This document shows, one piece after another, positions 1-9,550 of a DNA stretch of 64,000 nucleotides. Source of the stretch: Devosia sp. A16 (GTDB lineage Bacteria > Pseudomonadota > Alphaproteobacteria > Rhizobiales > Devosiaceae); the NCBI RefSeq assembly GCF_001402915.1, contig NZ_CP012945.1, positions 2,891,501 to 2,955,500 on the forward strand, given 5' to 3'. Each line of letters begins with the position of its first letter. Within the stretch, counting starts at the first letter, position 1. Position numbers and translations under genes: made by a program. Under the pieces are notes generated by a model. That model made no database searches. It saw only the letters and a program-made list of their open reading frames with translations, and had not been told where the DNA came from.

Positions 1-2
1 CG

Positions 3-284
3 AAACCGGTCAACCTCGCCGTGGCGCTCGAATACGAGCGCGGCACCCGCGACGCCCCGCGCGTCGTCGCCAAAGGCCGCGGTGAACTGGCCCGGCGCAT
101 CGTCGAGGTGGCGGGCGAAGCCGGCGTCGTCATCGAGGCCAACGGCCCGCTCGCCGACGCGCTTGCCGGCGTCGAACTGGACGAGCAGATCCCGATCGAG
201 CTCTACGAGGCGGTCGCCGAGATCATCGGCTTCATTCTCAGGGCGAGTGCTGCGAAGGGTTGGCGACCTTCGGACGGCATCTAG
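3..284 (+). CDS. FlhB/YscU cytoplasmic-tail-like protein, 5' partial
   Basis: The reading frame is open from the window edge, so the N-terminus is missing. The visible 93 residues match the C-terminal cytoplasmic domain of FlhB/YscU export-switch proteins: a KPVNLAVALEYERG start, then APRVVAKGRGELARRI and a closing LYEAVAEIIGFILRA helix. No membrane segments are visible. Many bacteria carry a free-standing FlhB-tail protein near flagellar or chemotaxis genes, and this may be one; alternatively it is the end of a full flhB. The NPTH autocleavage motif would lie just upstream and cannot be checked. Assignment to the domain is firm; the role is not. Confidence 0.75.
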   Translation, partial: KPVNLAVALEYERGTRDAPRVVAKGRGELARRIVEVAGEAGVVIEANGPLADALAGVELDEQIPIELYEAVAEIIGFILRASAAKGWRPSDGI

Positions 285-312
285 TATCTTGCACCCGTCG
301 GTGGTCTCGCGT

Positions 313-428
313 CCCCTCTCCCTTGGGGGAGAGGGTCGGGGTGAGGGGGCCTTGCCGCGAGCACAGAGTGTGAGGCAAGGCCCCCCACCCGACGCTTCGC
401 GTCGACCTCTCCCCCAAGGGAGAGGTGA
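313..428. repeat. Palindromic repeat, inverted pair (copy A)
   Basis: Two arms face each other. The left arm is CCCTCTCCC-loop-GGGAGAGGG followed by GTGAGGGGGCCTTGCC. The right arm starts GGCAAGGCCCCCC, then the small hairpin CGACGC-TTC-GCGTCG, then ACCTCTCCC-loop-GGGAGAGGT. It fills the gap between the FlhB-tail gene and the aldolase-like gene. It belongs to the same family as the copies near 5.9, 9.4, 15, 17, 38.8 and 60-62 kb. Confidence 0.85.
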
Positions 429-495
429 CCGCCCCCACCTTGCATTGCCGCCCGGCTCCGGGCGAAGTGACGCCAGACCCTTCGGAGCCAGCGTC

Positions 496-1548
496 ATGCC
501 CACCATTGCCGACCTCGATACCCCGGCCGTCCTCATCGACATCGATCGCGTCGAGGCCAACCTGCAGCGTGCCCAGGCGCATGCCAGCCGGGAAGGCTAT
601 GCGCTGCGTCCGCACATCAAGACCCACAAGCTGCCGCGTTTCGCCAGGCGGCAGGTCGAACTCGGCGCCGTCGGCATCACCGCGCAGAAGCTGGGCGAAG
701 CCGAAGTGATGGCGGATGCCGGCATCACCGATATCTTCCTGCCCTACAACATCGTCGGCGACCGCAAGCTCGCTCGGCTGAAAGCTCTGAATGAGCGCAT
801 CACCCTGTCGGTCACCGCCGACAGCCCCGACACCCTGGTTGGCTACGCGGCGACGTTCACCGCCGGCCGGCCGCTTACCGTGCTGATCGAGTGCGACAGC
901 GGCGGCGGGCGTTGCGGGGTGCAGACCCCGGCTCAGGCCCTCGCCCTGGCGCGCCAGATCGCGCTCGCGCCGGGCCTCCGTTTCGGCGGGCTGATGACCT
1001 ATCCGCCGCTGCACGGCGTGGAAAAATCCAACCTCTGGCTCGCCGAGGCGGTAGCGCTGTTCCAGCAGGCTGGCCTTGCCGTGCCCCGCGTTTCCTCCGG
1101 CAACAGCCCGGACATGTGGGTGCCTGCTTCGCCGCCGGTCACCGAACGTCGCCCGGGCACCTACATCTATTTCGATCGCTTCCAGGTGAAGGAGCAGGCG
1201 GCCGGTCTCGACGATTGCGCGCTGACCGTACTCGTCACCGTGGTCAGCCGCCCCACTGCCACCCGCGTGGTCATCGATGCCGGCTCCAAGTCACTGACGT
1301 CCGATCTCCTCGGCATGGAGGGGTTCGGCCTCGTCATGGGCACCGAGCTGACCATCAAGAGCCTTTCCGAGGAGCACGGGGTCATCGAGCTGCCGGTCGC
1401 TTCCGATTGGCCGCGGATCGGCCAGCAGTTGCGTATCATCCCCAACCACGCCTGCGTCATCTCCAACCTGTTCGACAGCGTGGCGCTGATCTCGGGTAAC
1501 GAGGTGCGCGAAGTGGTTCCCGTTGCGGCGCGCGGACGAGTCTATTAG
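496..1548 (+). CDS. D-threonine aldolase / D-serine dehydratase-like PLP enzyme
   Basis: A 350-residue protein of the alanine racemase-like fold III PLP family. It opens with DLDTPAVLIDIDRVEANL and carries the PLP-lysine region LRPHIKTHKLPRF near residue 40. The C-terminal PNHAC near residue 315 is the metal-binding His/Cys pair of D-threonine aldolases and DSD1-type D-serine dehydratases. Expected activity is metal- and PLP-dependent cleavage or deamination of a beta-hydroxy D-amino acid; which substrate cannot be read from sequence. A longer in-frame reading upstream runs through repeat copy A, so the ATG at 496 is preferred. The GH20 gene follows after 29 bases and may be co-transcribed. 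Confidence 0.85.
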   Translation: MPTIADLDTPAVLIDIDRVEANLQRAQAHASREGYALRPHIKTHKLPRFARRQVELGAVGITAQKLGEAEVMADAGITDIFLPYNIVGDRKLARLKALNERITLSVTADSPDTLVGYAATFTAGRPLTVLIECDSGGGRCGVQTPAQALALARQIALAPGLRFGGLMTYPPLHGVEKSNLWLAEAVALFQQAGLAVPRVSSGNSPDMWVPASPPVTERRPGTYIYFDRFQVKEQAAGLDDCALTVLVTVVSRPTATRVVIDAGSKSLTSDLLGMEGFGLVMGTELTIKSLSEEHGVIELPVASDWPRIGQQLRIIPNHACVISNLFDSVALISGNEVREVVPVAARGRVY

Positions 1549-1577
1549 GACTCCTCTCGCAAGGGAGTGGTATTCAA

Positions 1578-3515
1578 ATGGTCGCTGATTGGTATGATGG
1601 TCTGACGCTGGCAAGCGAGTGGCGCCCGGCCGGCGAAGGCGTGGCCGCGCGCTACCGGCTGATGCTCACCAACGATAGCGGGGAAGCGTTGCGCGACTTC
1701 CGGCTCGGCGTTTCCGGCCCGGCGCGGGTGAGCGATGATGCCGAGATCGTCGGCGCCAAAGTGGTGACGCAGCTCTCCAACTTCATCGAACTGGCGCCCG
1801 AACGCGGCTTTGTCCTGGCGCCTGGCGCTCGGTGGACCATCGATGTGCTGAAGCTCGATTACCCGATCCGGCACTGGACCGACGGCGCCACCACCAGTTT
1901 CCTCATTCTCGCCGACGGCACCACGCGGTCGCTCCGCACCGTGCCGACCCGGCGCGACGGCAGCGATACCCGGCGCCGCAAGGGCACCGCCATCTACCAG
2001 GTGCCCGAGCATCCGCCGGTGCCGGTATCGATCATACCCTGGCCGCGGGATGTGGCGGTTTCCGGCCGCCGCACCGCGCCGGCCGGCCTCGCCCCCATCC
2101 CCTCGGCGGTCGGCAAATCCGCTGCCGCCGCCTTCGGCAAGCTGACCGAAAAACTGTTTCCCGGCGAGGGGCTGGTCCGTCCCGCGCATGAAGGCGGCTT
2201 CCCGGTCGAGCTCAGCGCCGGCGCCGGCGGCAAGGAAGGCTATGCCATCGAGTTCGCTGCCGATCGGGCCCGCATCGTCGGCGAAACCGAAACGGGCCTC
2301 CTCTATGGCCTGATCACCCTGGGCCAGATCCTGCGCGGCGCGCGCATCCACCTGCGCCAGTTCAGCTTCCCCACGTCCGGCCGCATCGAGGATGCGCCGA
2401 CCATGGTGTGGCGGGGCAGCCATCTCGATGTCGCCCGGCGCTATTACGCCAAGGACGAGGTGGAGCGCTTCATCGCCATCCTCGCCTGGAACAAGCTCAA
2501 CGTGCTGCACTGGCACCTGAGCGACGACGAGGCCTGGCGCATCGAGATCGACGCCTATCCGCAACTGACTGGCAAGGGCGCCTGGCGCGGCTACGGCATG
2601 CCGGTGCCGCCGCTGCTCGGCTCCGGGCCCGAGCGCACCGGCGGCTACTACTCCAAGGCCGATATCCGTGAGATCGTCGCCTTCGCCGGCGAGCTCGGCG
2701 TGGACGTGGTGCCCGAGATCGATATGCCGGGCCATTGCTATGCCATGCTGCAGGCCATCCCCGCGCTGCGCGATCCGGGCGAGAATGCCGCGTACTATTC
2801 GATCCAGAGCTTCCCCAACAACTGCCTCAACCCGGCGGTGGAAGCCACCTATGGCGTGGTGCAGGCGATCATTGACGAGATGGTCGAGCTGTTCCCCTCG
2901 CGTTATTTCCACGTCGGCGCCGATGAAGTGCCCGAGGATGCCTGGCATTCCTCGCCGGCGGCCAACAAGCTGCGCAAGGAGCTCGGCGTCACCGGCGCGG
3001 CTCCGCTGCAGGCCCGCTTCCTGCAGCGCCTGCAGGCCTATCTCACCTCCAAGGGCAAGCTGACCGGCGCCTGGGAAGAGGCCTCGCATGGCGGCGGCAT
3101 CGACAAGGCCAACTGCTACCTTGTCGGCTGGAGGACTCAGGAGGGCAGCCAGCAACTGGCGGCCGAGGGCTACGATGTCGTCGTCGCGCCAGGGCAGGCC
3201 TATTATCTCGACATGGCGAACAGCGAGGATTGGCACGAGTGCGGCGCCGCCTGGGCCGGCTGGTCGTCGCCCGAGAAGGCTTATGCCTTCGAGCCGACTG
3301 CCGGCTGGAGCGAGGCCGAGCGCGGCAAACTGCTCGGCGTCCAGGCCTGTATCTGGTCCGAGCCGATGACCGATCGCGCCGTGTTCGACCGGCTGGTGTT
3401 TCCCCGGCTCTCGGCCATCGCCGAAACCGGCTGGAGCTCCAACCGCGATTTCAACCGCTTCAAGGCGCTGGTCGGGCTGATGCCGAACCTCTACGGTCGC
3501 TACGAAGGATTCTGA
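1578..3515 (+). CDS. Beta-N-acetylhexosaminidase, GH20 family
   Basis: A 645-residue glycoside hydrolase family 20 protein that removes terminal N-acetylhexosamine from chitooligosaccharides or glycoconjugates. The N-terminal 200 residues look like the accessory/GH20b region. The TIM barrel starts at VWRGSHLDVARRYY and contains WNKLNVLHWHLSDDEAWR. The catalytic pair is D449-E450 in HVGADEVPEDAW; the neighbouring Asp assists the N-acetyl group as nucleophile. No signal peptide is visible, so a cytoplasmic enzyme acting on imported sugars is likely. A GNAT acetyltransferase follows 17 bases downstream. Confidence 0.93.
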   Translation: MVADWYDGLTLASEWRPAGEGVAARYRLMLTNDSGEALRDFRLGVSGPARVSDDAEIVGAKVVTQLSNFIELAPERGFVLAPGARWTIDVLKLDYPIRHWTDGATTSFLILADGTTRSLRTVPTRRDGSDTRRRKGTAIYQVPEHPPVPVSIIPWPRDVAVSGRRTAPAGLAPIPSAVGKSAAAAFGKLTEKLFPGEGLVRPAHEGGFPVELSAGAGGKEGYAIEFAADRARIVGETETGLLYGLITLGQILRGARIHLRQFSFPTSGRIEDAPTMVWRGSHLDVARRYYAKDEVERFIAILAWNKLNVLHWHLSDDEAWRIEIDAYPQLTGKGAWRGYGMPVPPLLGSGPERTGGYYSKADIREIVAFAGELGVDVVPEIDMPGHCYAMLQAIPALRDPGENAAYYSIQSFPNNCLNPAVEATYGVVQAIIDEMVELFPSRYFHVGADEVPEDAWHSSPAANKLRKELGVTGAAPLQARFLQRLQAYLTSKGKLTGAWEEASHGGGIDKANCYLVGWRTQEGSQQLAAEGYDVVVAPGQAYYLDMANSEDWHECGAAWAGWSSPEKAYAFEPTAGWSEAERGKLLGVQACIWSEPMTDRAVFDRLVFPRLSAIAETGWSSNRDFNRFKALVGLMPNLYGRYEGF

Positions 3516-3532
3516 GAAGGGACCACGCGACG

Positions 3533-4015
3533 ATGGGCGATCTTCTGGTCCGGCTGTATGACCTGCCGGACATTGCTTCCGAGGCCAAGGTACAGGCGGC
3601 GGGGATCACCGTCCGCCGCGCCCTGCCGCCGGAGCGGCACGTCGTCACCGCTTGGGTCGGCAAGCACTTCAGCCCGTTCTGGGTGTCCGAGGTCGAGGCG
3701 GCGATGAGCCATCTGCCGGTGACCTGCTGGATCGCCGTCAAGGACAATCAGCTGCTCGGCTTTGCCTGCCACGATGCCACGGCCAAGGGGTTTTTCGGCC
3801 CTACCGGCGTCGACGAAGCGGCGCGCGGGCAGGGGATCGGCGAGGCGTTGCTGATTGCCACCCTGCGCGGCATGCGCGAGGCCGGTTATGCCTATGGTGT
3901 CATCGGCGGCGCCGGCCCGGTCGAGTTCTACCAGAAGCGCCTCGATGCCATGGTGATCCCGCACTCCGAGCCCGGCATCTACAAGCAGATGCTGCGCCCA
4001 TCCAAGTCGGAATGA
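3533..4015 (+). CDS. GNAT family N-acetyltransferase
   Basis: A 160-residue protein with the acetyl-CoA binding motif A visible as ARGQGIGEALL around residue 103, preceded by strand GFFGPTGVDE. The C-terminus PVEFYQKRLDAMVIPHSEPGIY is typical of a GNAT beta-6/beta-7 region. The ATG at 3533 gives a standard GNAT length; a longer frame upstream overlaps the hexosaminidase and is a shadow. It directly follows the GH20 gene, so an amino sugar substrate is conceivable, but nothing in the sequence fixes the substrate. Confidence 0.85.
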   Translation: MGDLLVRLYDLPDIASEAKVQAAGITVRRALPPERHVVTAWVGKHFSPFWVSEVEAAMSHLPVTCWIAVKDNQLLGFACHDATAKGFFGPTGVDEAARGQGIGEALLIATLRGMREAGYAYGVIGGAGPVEFYQKRLDAMVIPHSEPGIYKQMLRPSKSE

Positions 4016-4102
4016 ATGGAGCCGGTCGGCTAACCTTGCATTTACTCGGCATCGCTAGCTTGCGATCTTCGATTTCCTTGTGGCGGCCGGGGCCTCAGCG
4101 CA

Positions 4103-5908
4103 TTGCCAAAGACCGGTAAGCAACCCAGGGGCCCCATCGCGTCGTCCGCGGGGCAGGCTGGCGACCCGCTCAAGCTCTCCCGTTCGCTGAGCCTGGCGCG
4201 CAGCAAGCTCTATGCCCAGGACCTGCGGTTGCACGCCATCCTCGAGAACCTGGCGCACGGCATCTCGCTTTACGACCGCCAGGGCAGGCTGGTGCTGTGC
4301 AACCAGCAGTTCCTCGATATCTACCGGCTGCCGCCCGAGTTGGGGCGGCGCGGCACCACCTTCCGGCAGATTCTCGAGGCCCGCGTCGCCGGCAATACGC
4401 ATGTGGGCGATGATGCCGAGGACTATGTGGCTGATCGGCTGAGCGCGGTGCGCGAGCACCGCACGCTTGGCGGCATTCACCGGCTCAACTCCGGCCAGGT
4501 GATCTCGATGACCCATCAGCCGATCGCCGATGGCGGCTGGATTTCCACCCACAAGGATGTGACCGAGCTGCACAACATGCAGGCCGAGCTCACGCATCTT
4601 GCCTATCACGACGCGCTGACCGGGCTGCCCAACCGCACCTTGTTCTATCGCAGGGTGGGCAATGCCTTTCAGGATGTCGGCCGGGCCAGTGGCTTTGCCG
4701 TGCTCTGTCTCGATCTCGACGGCTTCAAGGCCATCAACGATACGCTGGGCCACGCGGCGGGCGATGCCCTGCTGCGCCAGTTCGCCACCCGCATGAGCAG
4801 CTGTCTCGGCCCGCTGGACAGCGCGGCGCGCATGGGGGGCGACGAGTTCGCCGTGCTGCATCGCGGTGGCGATCGCGAAACCGCCGAGGCCCTCGCCGCC
4901 AGCATCTGCGCCGCCACTCTCGCGCCCTATGACCTGGACGGGCAGGTGGTCGGCATTGCAGTCGGCATCGGCATCGCGGTGGCGGTCAGCGACGGGAACG
5001 AGCCCGACGAACTGCTGCACAATGCCGACGTCGCGCTTTATGCGGCCAAGCGCGAGGGGCGCGGCGGCATCAGGAGCTTCGAGCCCGAGCTCGGCCGCAT
5101 CGGCGTCGATCGCCGCCGCCTCGAGGCCGATCTGCGCCGGGCGCTCGAGTTCGGCGAGTTCGAGCTGCATTTCCAGCCCATTCTCAACCTGCGCACCCAT
5201 GCCTTCTCGGGTTTCGAGGCCCTGCTGCGCTGGCAGCACCCCGAACGCGGCCTGGTGCCTCCCGCCGACTTCATCCCGGTGGCCGAGGAGAGCGGGCTCA
5301 TCGTGCCGATCGGCGACTGGGTGATCCGCCAAGCCCTGGCCGAGGCAGCGCGCTGGCCGGGCGAATTGAAGATCGCCGTCAACGTCTCCTCGGTGCAACT
5401 GGTGCGCGGCAGCCTGCTCACCACCCTGGTCCAGGCGCTCGCCGCCTCCGGCATCAGCCATGAGCGGGTAGAGATCGAGATCACCGAGTCGGTGTTCCTC
5501 GAGAACTCCGAGCAGAGCCTCGAGACCCTGCGTCAGCTCCGGGCCCTGGGCGTGCGGGTGGCGCTCGACGATTTCGGCACCGGCTTTTCGGCGCTGGGCT
5601 ACCTGCTGGCCTTCCCGTTCGACAAGATCAAGATCGACGGCACCTTTATCAGGGCGCTCGACAGCGCCGAGGGCGCCGAGACCATCGTTGCGGCAGTGGC
5701 CGATATCGGCGCCCGCCTGGCGATGGTGACGACCGCCGAGGGTATCGAGACCCCCGAGCAACTGCGCGGTATCCACGCTGCAGGCTACACCGAGGCGCAG
5801 GGCTACCTGATCTCTCGCCCGATGCCCCGCGACGCCGTCCGCCGCCTGGTGCTCGGCGCCGAAGATGCCATGCCCGAAGCGCCATTCGAGCAGCGGGAGG
5901 CGGGGTAG
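4103..5908 (+). CDS. PAS-GGDEF-EAL cyclic di-GMP protein
   Basis: A 601-residue protein with no membrane segment. A PAS-like sensor domain (about residues 38-150, LHAILENLAHGISLYDRQGRLVLCN) is followed by a GGDEF domain with an intact GGDEF motif at about 245-249. The EAL domain has EALLRW near 372, ALDDFGTGFS and TAEGIET, all expected for an active phosphodiesterase. The inhibitory RxxD site five residues before GGDEF reads GPLD, so product feedback through the I-site is probably absent. It may make or degrade c-di-GMP, or the GGDEF domain may only bind GTP. The predicted start is TTG at 4103 and is uncertain. Confidence 0.9.
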   Translation: MPKTGKQPRGPIASSAGQAGDPLKLSRSLSLARSKLYAQDLRLHAILENLAHGISLYDRQGRLVLCNQQFLDIYRLPPELGRRGTTFRQILEARVAGNTHVGDDAEDYVADRLSAVREHRTLGGIHRLNSGQVISMTHQPIADGGWISTHKDVTELHNMQAELTHLAYHDALTGLPNRTLFYRRVGNAFQDVGRASGFAVLCLDLDGFKAINDTLGHAAGDALLRQFATRMSSCLGPLDSAARMGGDEFAVLHRGGDRETAEALAASICAATLAPYDLDGQVVGIAVGIGIAVAVSDGNEPDELLHNADVALYAAKREGRGGIRSFEPELGRIGVDRRRLEADLRRALEFGEFELHFQPILNLRTHAFSGFEALLRWQHPERGLVPPADFIPVAEESGLIVPIGDWVIRQALAEAARWPGELKIAVNVSSVQLVRGSLLTTLVQALAASGISHERVEIEITESVFLENSEQSLETLRQLRALGVRVALDDFGTGFSALGYLLAFPFDKIKIDGTFIRALDSAEGAETIVAAVADIGARLAMVTTAEGIETPEQLRGIHAAGYTEAQGYLISRPMPRDAVRRLVLGAEDAMPEAPFEQREAG

Positions 5909-5937
5909 GTGAACCTCATCACCGGGTGTGCCATGGG

Positions 5938-6062
5938 CGCCCCCTCGCCCCTCTGGGGAGAGGGCTGGGGTGAGGGGCGCCAAGCATGCTGGCATGGGGT
6001 CTTGGCCGGCATGTAAGTCAGCCGCTCGCCCAGCGCGCTTGGCTACCCCCTCACCCTGACCC
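5938..6062. repeat. Palindromic repeat copy B, left part (IS110 target)
   Basis: The left arm is CCCTCGCCCCTCTGGGGAG then AGGGCTGGGGTGAGGGGCG. About 65 bases later the inverted arm begins at 6047 with ACCCCCTCACCCTGACC and is cut by the IS110 element. Its continuation CTCTCCCCAGAGGGGCGAG resumes at 7231. Joining the two sides restores CACCCTGACC-CT-CTCCCC, the same order as in copy A. Confidence 0.85.
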
Positions 6063-6063
6063 T

Positions 6064-7215
<1,152 letters not shown>

Positions 7216-7230
7216 CCGCAAACACAGATG

Positions 7231-7254
7231 CTCTCCCCAGAGGGGCGAGGGGAC
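7231..7254. repeat. Palindromic repeat copy B, right part
   Basis: CTCTCCCCAGAGGGGCGAG here is the reverse complement of the left arm at 5940-5961, so it is the second half of the inverted pair separated by the IS110 insertion. Confidence 0.8.
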
Positions 7255-7287
7255 GCAAGGGCACTCCTGTCGAACCAGAGCCGCCCC

Positions 7288-7316
7288 CCGTCACCCGCCC
7301 GTCATCGATCCGTCAT
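7288..7316 (+). promoter_or_regulatory. Triple Pho box (PhoB binding) upstream of phoX
   Basis: Three heptamers CCGTCAC (7288), CCGTCAT (7299) and CCGTCAT (7310) repeat at exactly 11-bp intervals, reading in the direction of phoX. The known PhoB element is CTGTCAT-N4-CTGTCAT with the same 11-bp period. The last heptamer ends 51 bases before the phoX ATG. PhoB activation under phosphate starvation is therefore likely. Confidence 0.8.
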
Positions 7317-7367
7317 GGCAGCGTCGCCTCCCGGGTGCACGGCTCCCGCTATTGCAGGAGCGTCAAC

Positions 7368-9341
7368 ATGACCGATCGTTTGAAAACCCGCGCGCGCCCG
7401 ACGCGCCGTCAATCTTTTACCACCAGATATTCCGACCTGATGGTCGAGGGCTATTCGCGCCGCACCGTGCTGAAGGGCCTGCTCGCCGGCACCGCACTCG
7501 CCACCTCGGGCCTCGGCTTCAGCCGCGCGGCCGCCGCCACCAACTCGCCCTCGAGCCTCACCTTCCCCGAACTCAGCCGCATCACCGACAAGACCGACCA
7601 TTGGCCGGAAGGCTATGGGCGCCAGATCCTGCTCCGCTGGGGCGACAAGCTGTTCACCGACAGCCCGGCTTTCGATGTCGCCAGCCTCGACGGCGCCGCT
7701 GCTGAAAAGCAGTTCGGCTACAACAACGATTTCACCGCCTTCCTGCCGCTGCCGCAGGGCAGCGCCTCCAATGACCATGGCCTCTTGGTGGTGAACCACG
7801 AATATGCCTCACCCTACCTGATGTTTCCCGGCCTGACCGACGCGGACTATCGCGACAAGCTCACCGACGACCAGATCCGCGCCGTCGCTGCCTCGACCGG
7901 CATCTCCGTGGTCGAGGTCAGGAAGACCGGCAAGGAGTGGCAGGTGGTCACCGACGGCCAGTACAATCGGCGCGTCCATATGGGCACCGAGATGCGGCTC
8001 AGCGGTCCTGCCGCCGGCGACGATCGGCTGAAGACCAGCATCGACCCCACCGGCACCATCGTCTTCGGTTCGATCTCCAACTGCTCGGGCGGCATCACGC
8101 CGTGGGGCACCATGCTCTCGGGCGAGGAAGGCGGCATGGACATCTTTGCCGGCGACTACACTACGCTGCCCGACCAGGAACTGGTGGAGCGCCAGGGCTG
8201 GGACGAGGAAGAGAATGACGGTTATGCGCTCGGCCGCCTCGACGCGCGCCTGAAGTTCGAGAACGAACCCAACGAGTGCCTGAAGTTCGACTGGGTGGTC
8301 GAGATCGATCCGTTCGATCCCGCGGCCAAGCCGGTGAAGCGCACCGCGCTCGGCCGGTTCACCCACGAGGGCGCCCAGGTGGCAGTGGCACCGGATGGCC
8401 GCGTCGTCCTCTACATGGGCGACGACGACGACTTCGAGTACCTCTACAAGTTCGTCACCTCCAGGCCCTGGAACCCCAACGACCGCGCCGCCAACAAGGA
8501 TCTGCTCGACGAAGGCACCCTCTACACCGCCCGCTTCGATGCCGACGGCAAGCTCTCCTGGCTGCCGCTGGTGCAGGGGCAGGGCCCGTTGACGCCGGAG
8601 AACGGCTTCCACACTCAGGCCGATGTGGTGCTGCGCACCCGCATGGCCGCCGACCTCGTCGGCGCCACCCCGATGGATGCGCCCGAAGGCTTCGTGCCGC
8701 ATCCGAAAACCGGCCGCGTCTATATCGCCATGACCGAGAACGAGGATCGCCTGCCTGCCGGTGAGGGCGATGCGGGCGAACAGGTCAACGTCGCCAACAC
8801 CCGTGCGCCCAATCCGGACGGGCACATTCTCGAGATCACGCCGCCGGGGGCCCCCGATGCGCCCGATCATGCCGCGACCGACTACACCTGGGACGCCTTT
8901 ATCCTGTGTGGCGACCCTACCGATCCGGCCTCGCACGCCCTCTGCCACCCCGAGACCTCGGCCAATGGCTGGTTCACCGATCCCGACAATCTGTCGATCG
9001 ATCCGGCCGGCCGCCTCTGGGTCACCACCGACGGCCCGCCCGACGCCGGCTTCAACGACGCGCTCTACGCCGTCGATACCGAAGGCGACGGCAAGGCGCT
9101 GCCGAAACTGTTCTACTCGCCGCCGGTCGGCTCGGAAGTCTGCTCGCCGGCGTTCACGCCTGATGGCAGGACCATGTTCCTCTCCATCCAGCACCCGGGC
9201 GAACTGCGCCTCGAGGACGGCGAGGATTCCACCTCGATCGCCGATGCCGGCACCAACTGGCCGGATTTCATCGACGGCCAGGGCCCGCGCCCGGCGCTGG
9301 TGGTGATCAGCAAGGACGATGGCGGGGTGATCGGGAGCTGA
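7368..9341 (+). CDS. phoX: PhoX-family alkaline phosphatase, Tat-exported
   Basis: A 657-residue protein of the DUF839/PhoX family of calcium- and iron-dependent phosphatases that release phosphate from organic esters in the periplasm. The N-terminus has a Tat signal: SRRTVLKGLLAGTALATSG then AAAAT. Conserved PhoX segments include LLVVNHEYASPYLMFPG, a CSGGITPWGTMLSGEE segment, RFTHEGAQV and PNPDGHILEI. The ATG at 7368 has AGGAG nine bases upstream, so longer in-frame readings back into the IS element are rejected. Three Pho-box repeats lie upstream. Confidence 0.92.
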   Translation: MTDRLKTRARPTRRQSFTTRYSDLMVEGYSRRTVLKGLLAGTALATSGLGFSRAAAATNSPSSLTFPELSRITDKTDHWPEGYGRQILLRWGDKLFTDSPAFDVASLDGAAAEKQFGYNNDFTAFLPLPQGSASNDHGLLVVNHEYASPYLMFPGLTDADYRDKLTDDQIRAVAASTGISVVEVRKTGKEWQVVTDGQYNRRVHMGTEMRLSGPAAGDDRLKTSIDPTGTIVFGSISNCSGGITPWGTMLSGEEGGMDIFAGDYTTLPDQELVERQGWDEEENDGYALGRLDARLKFENEPNECLKFDWVVEIDPFDPAAKPVKRTALGRFTHEGAQVAVAPDGRVVLYMGDDDDFEYLYKFVTSRPWNPNDRAANKDLLDEGTLYTARFDADGKLSWLPLVQGQGPLTPENGFHTQADVVLRTRMAADLVGATPMDAPEGFVPHPKTGRVYIAMTENEDRLPAGEGDAGEQVNVANTRAPNPDGHILEITPPGAPDAPDHAATDYTWDAFILCGDPTDPASHALCHPETSANGWFTDPDNLSIDPAGRLWVTTDGPPDAGFNDALYAVDTEGDGKALPKLFYSPPVGSEVCSPAFTPDGRTMFLSIQHPGELRLEDGEDSTSIADAGTNWPDFIDGQGPRPALVVISKDDGGVIGS

Positions 9342-9361
9342 GCGGGCGTACTGAAGCAGAC

Positions 9362-9480
9362 GGCCCCCTCCCGGCCTCCCCCATAAAGGGGGAGGTGAAG
9401 AGACGAGGCACTCGCTTCGATCGTGCCAAACGCACCAGCGGGGCACCTCCCCCTTTATGGGGGAGGATGGGAGGGGGCCT
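9362..9480. repeat. Palindromic repeat, inverted pair (copy C, variant)
   Basis: CCTCCCCCATAAAGGGGGAGG and its inverted partner CACCTCCCCCTTTATGGGG face each other between the convergent phoX and transporter genes. It lacks the small hairpin and has a CCCTCCCGGCC variant outer arm. It is related to, but diverged from, the main family. Confidence 0.7.
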
Positions 9481-9495
9481 TCTCTCTCAGTTAGC

Positions 9496-9527
9496 AAAAA
9501 CAAAAGGCGGGGATCGCTCCCCGCCTT
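9496..9527 (-). terminator. Intrinsic terminator of the ABC transporter operon
   Basis: On the minus strand a nine-base-pair stem AAGGCGGGG/CCCCGCCTT is followed by TTTTGTTTTTG. It lies about 25 bases after the substrate-binding protein stop codon, where the pyrimidine operon ends. Confidence 0.85.
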
Positions 9528-9550
9528 CGTCACATACTCCTACCCGCTGC

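Noticed and set aside
82-495. Upstream extension of the D-threonine aldolase-like frame
   Set aside because: The extra 138 codons read through the FlhB-tail gene in another frame and repeat copy A; the conserved protein starts at 496.
1545-3236. Open frame of 563 codons on the minus strand
   Set aside because: Complement of the GH20 gene with low-complexity Ala/Gly/Arg/His composition; the sense strand has clear catalytic motifs.
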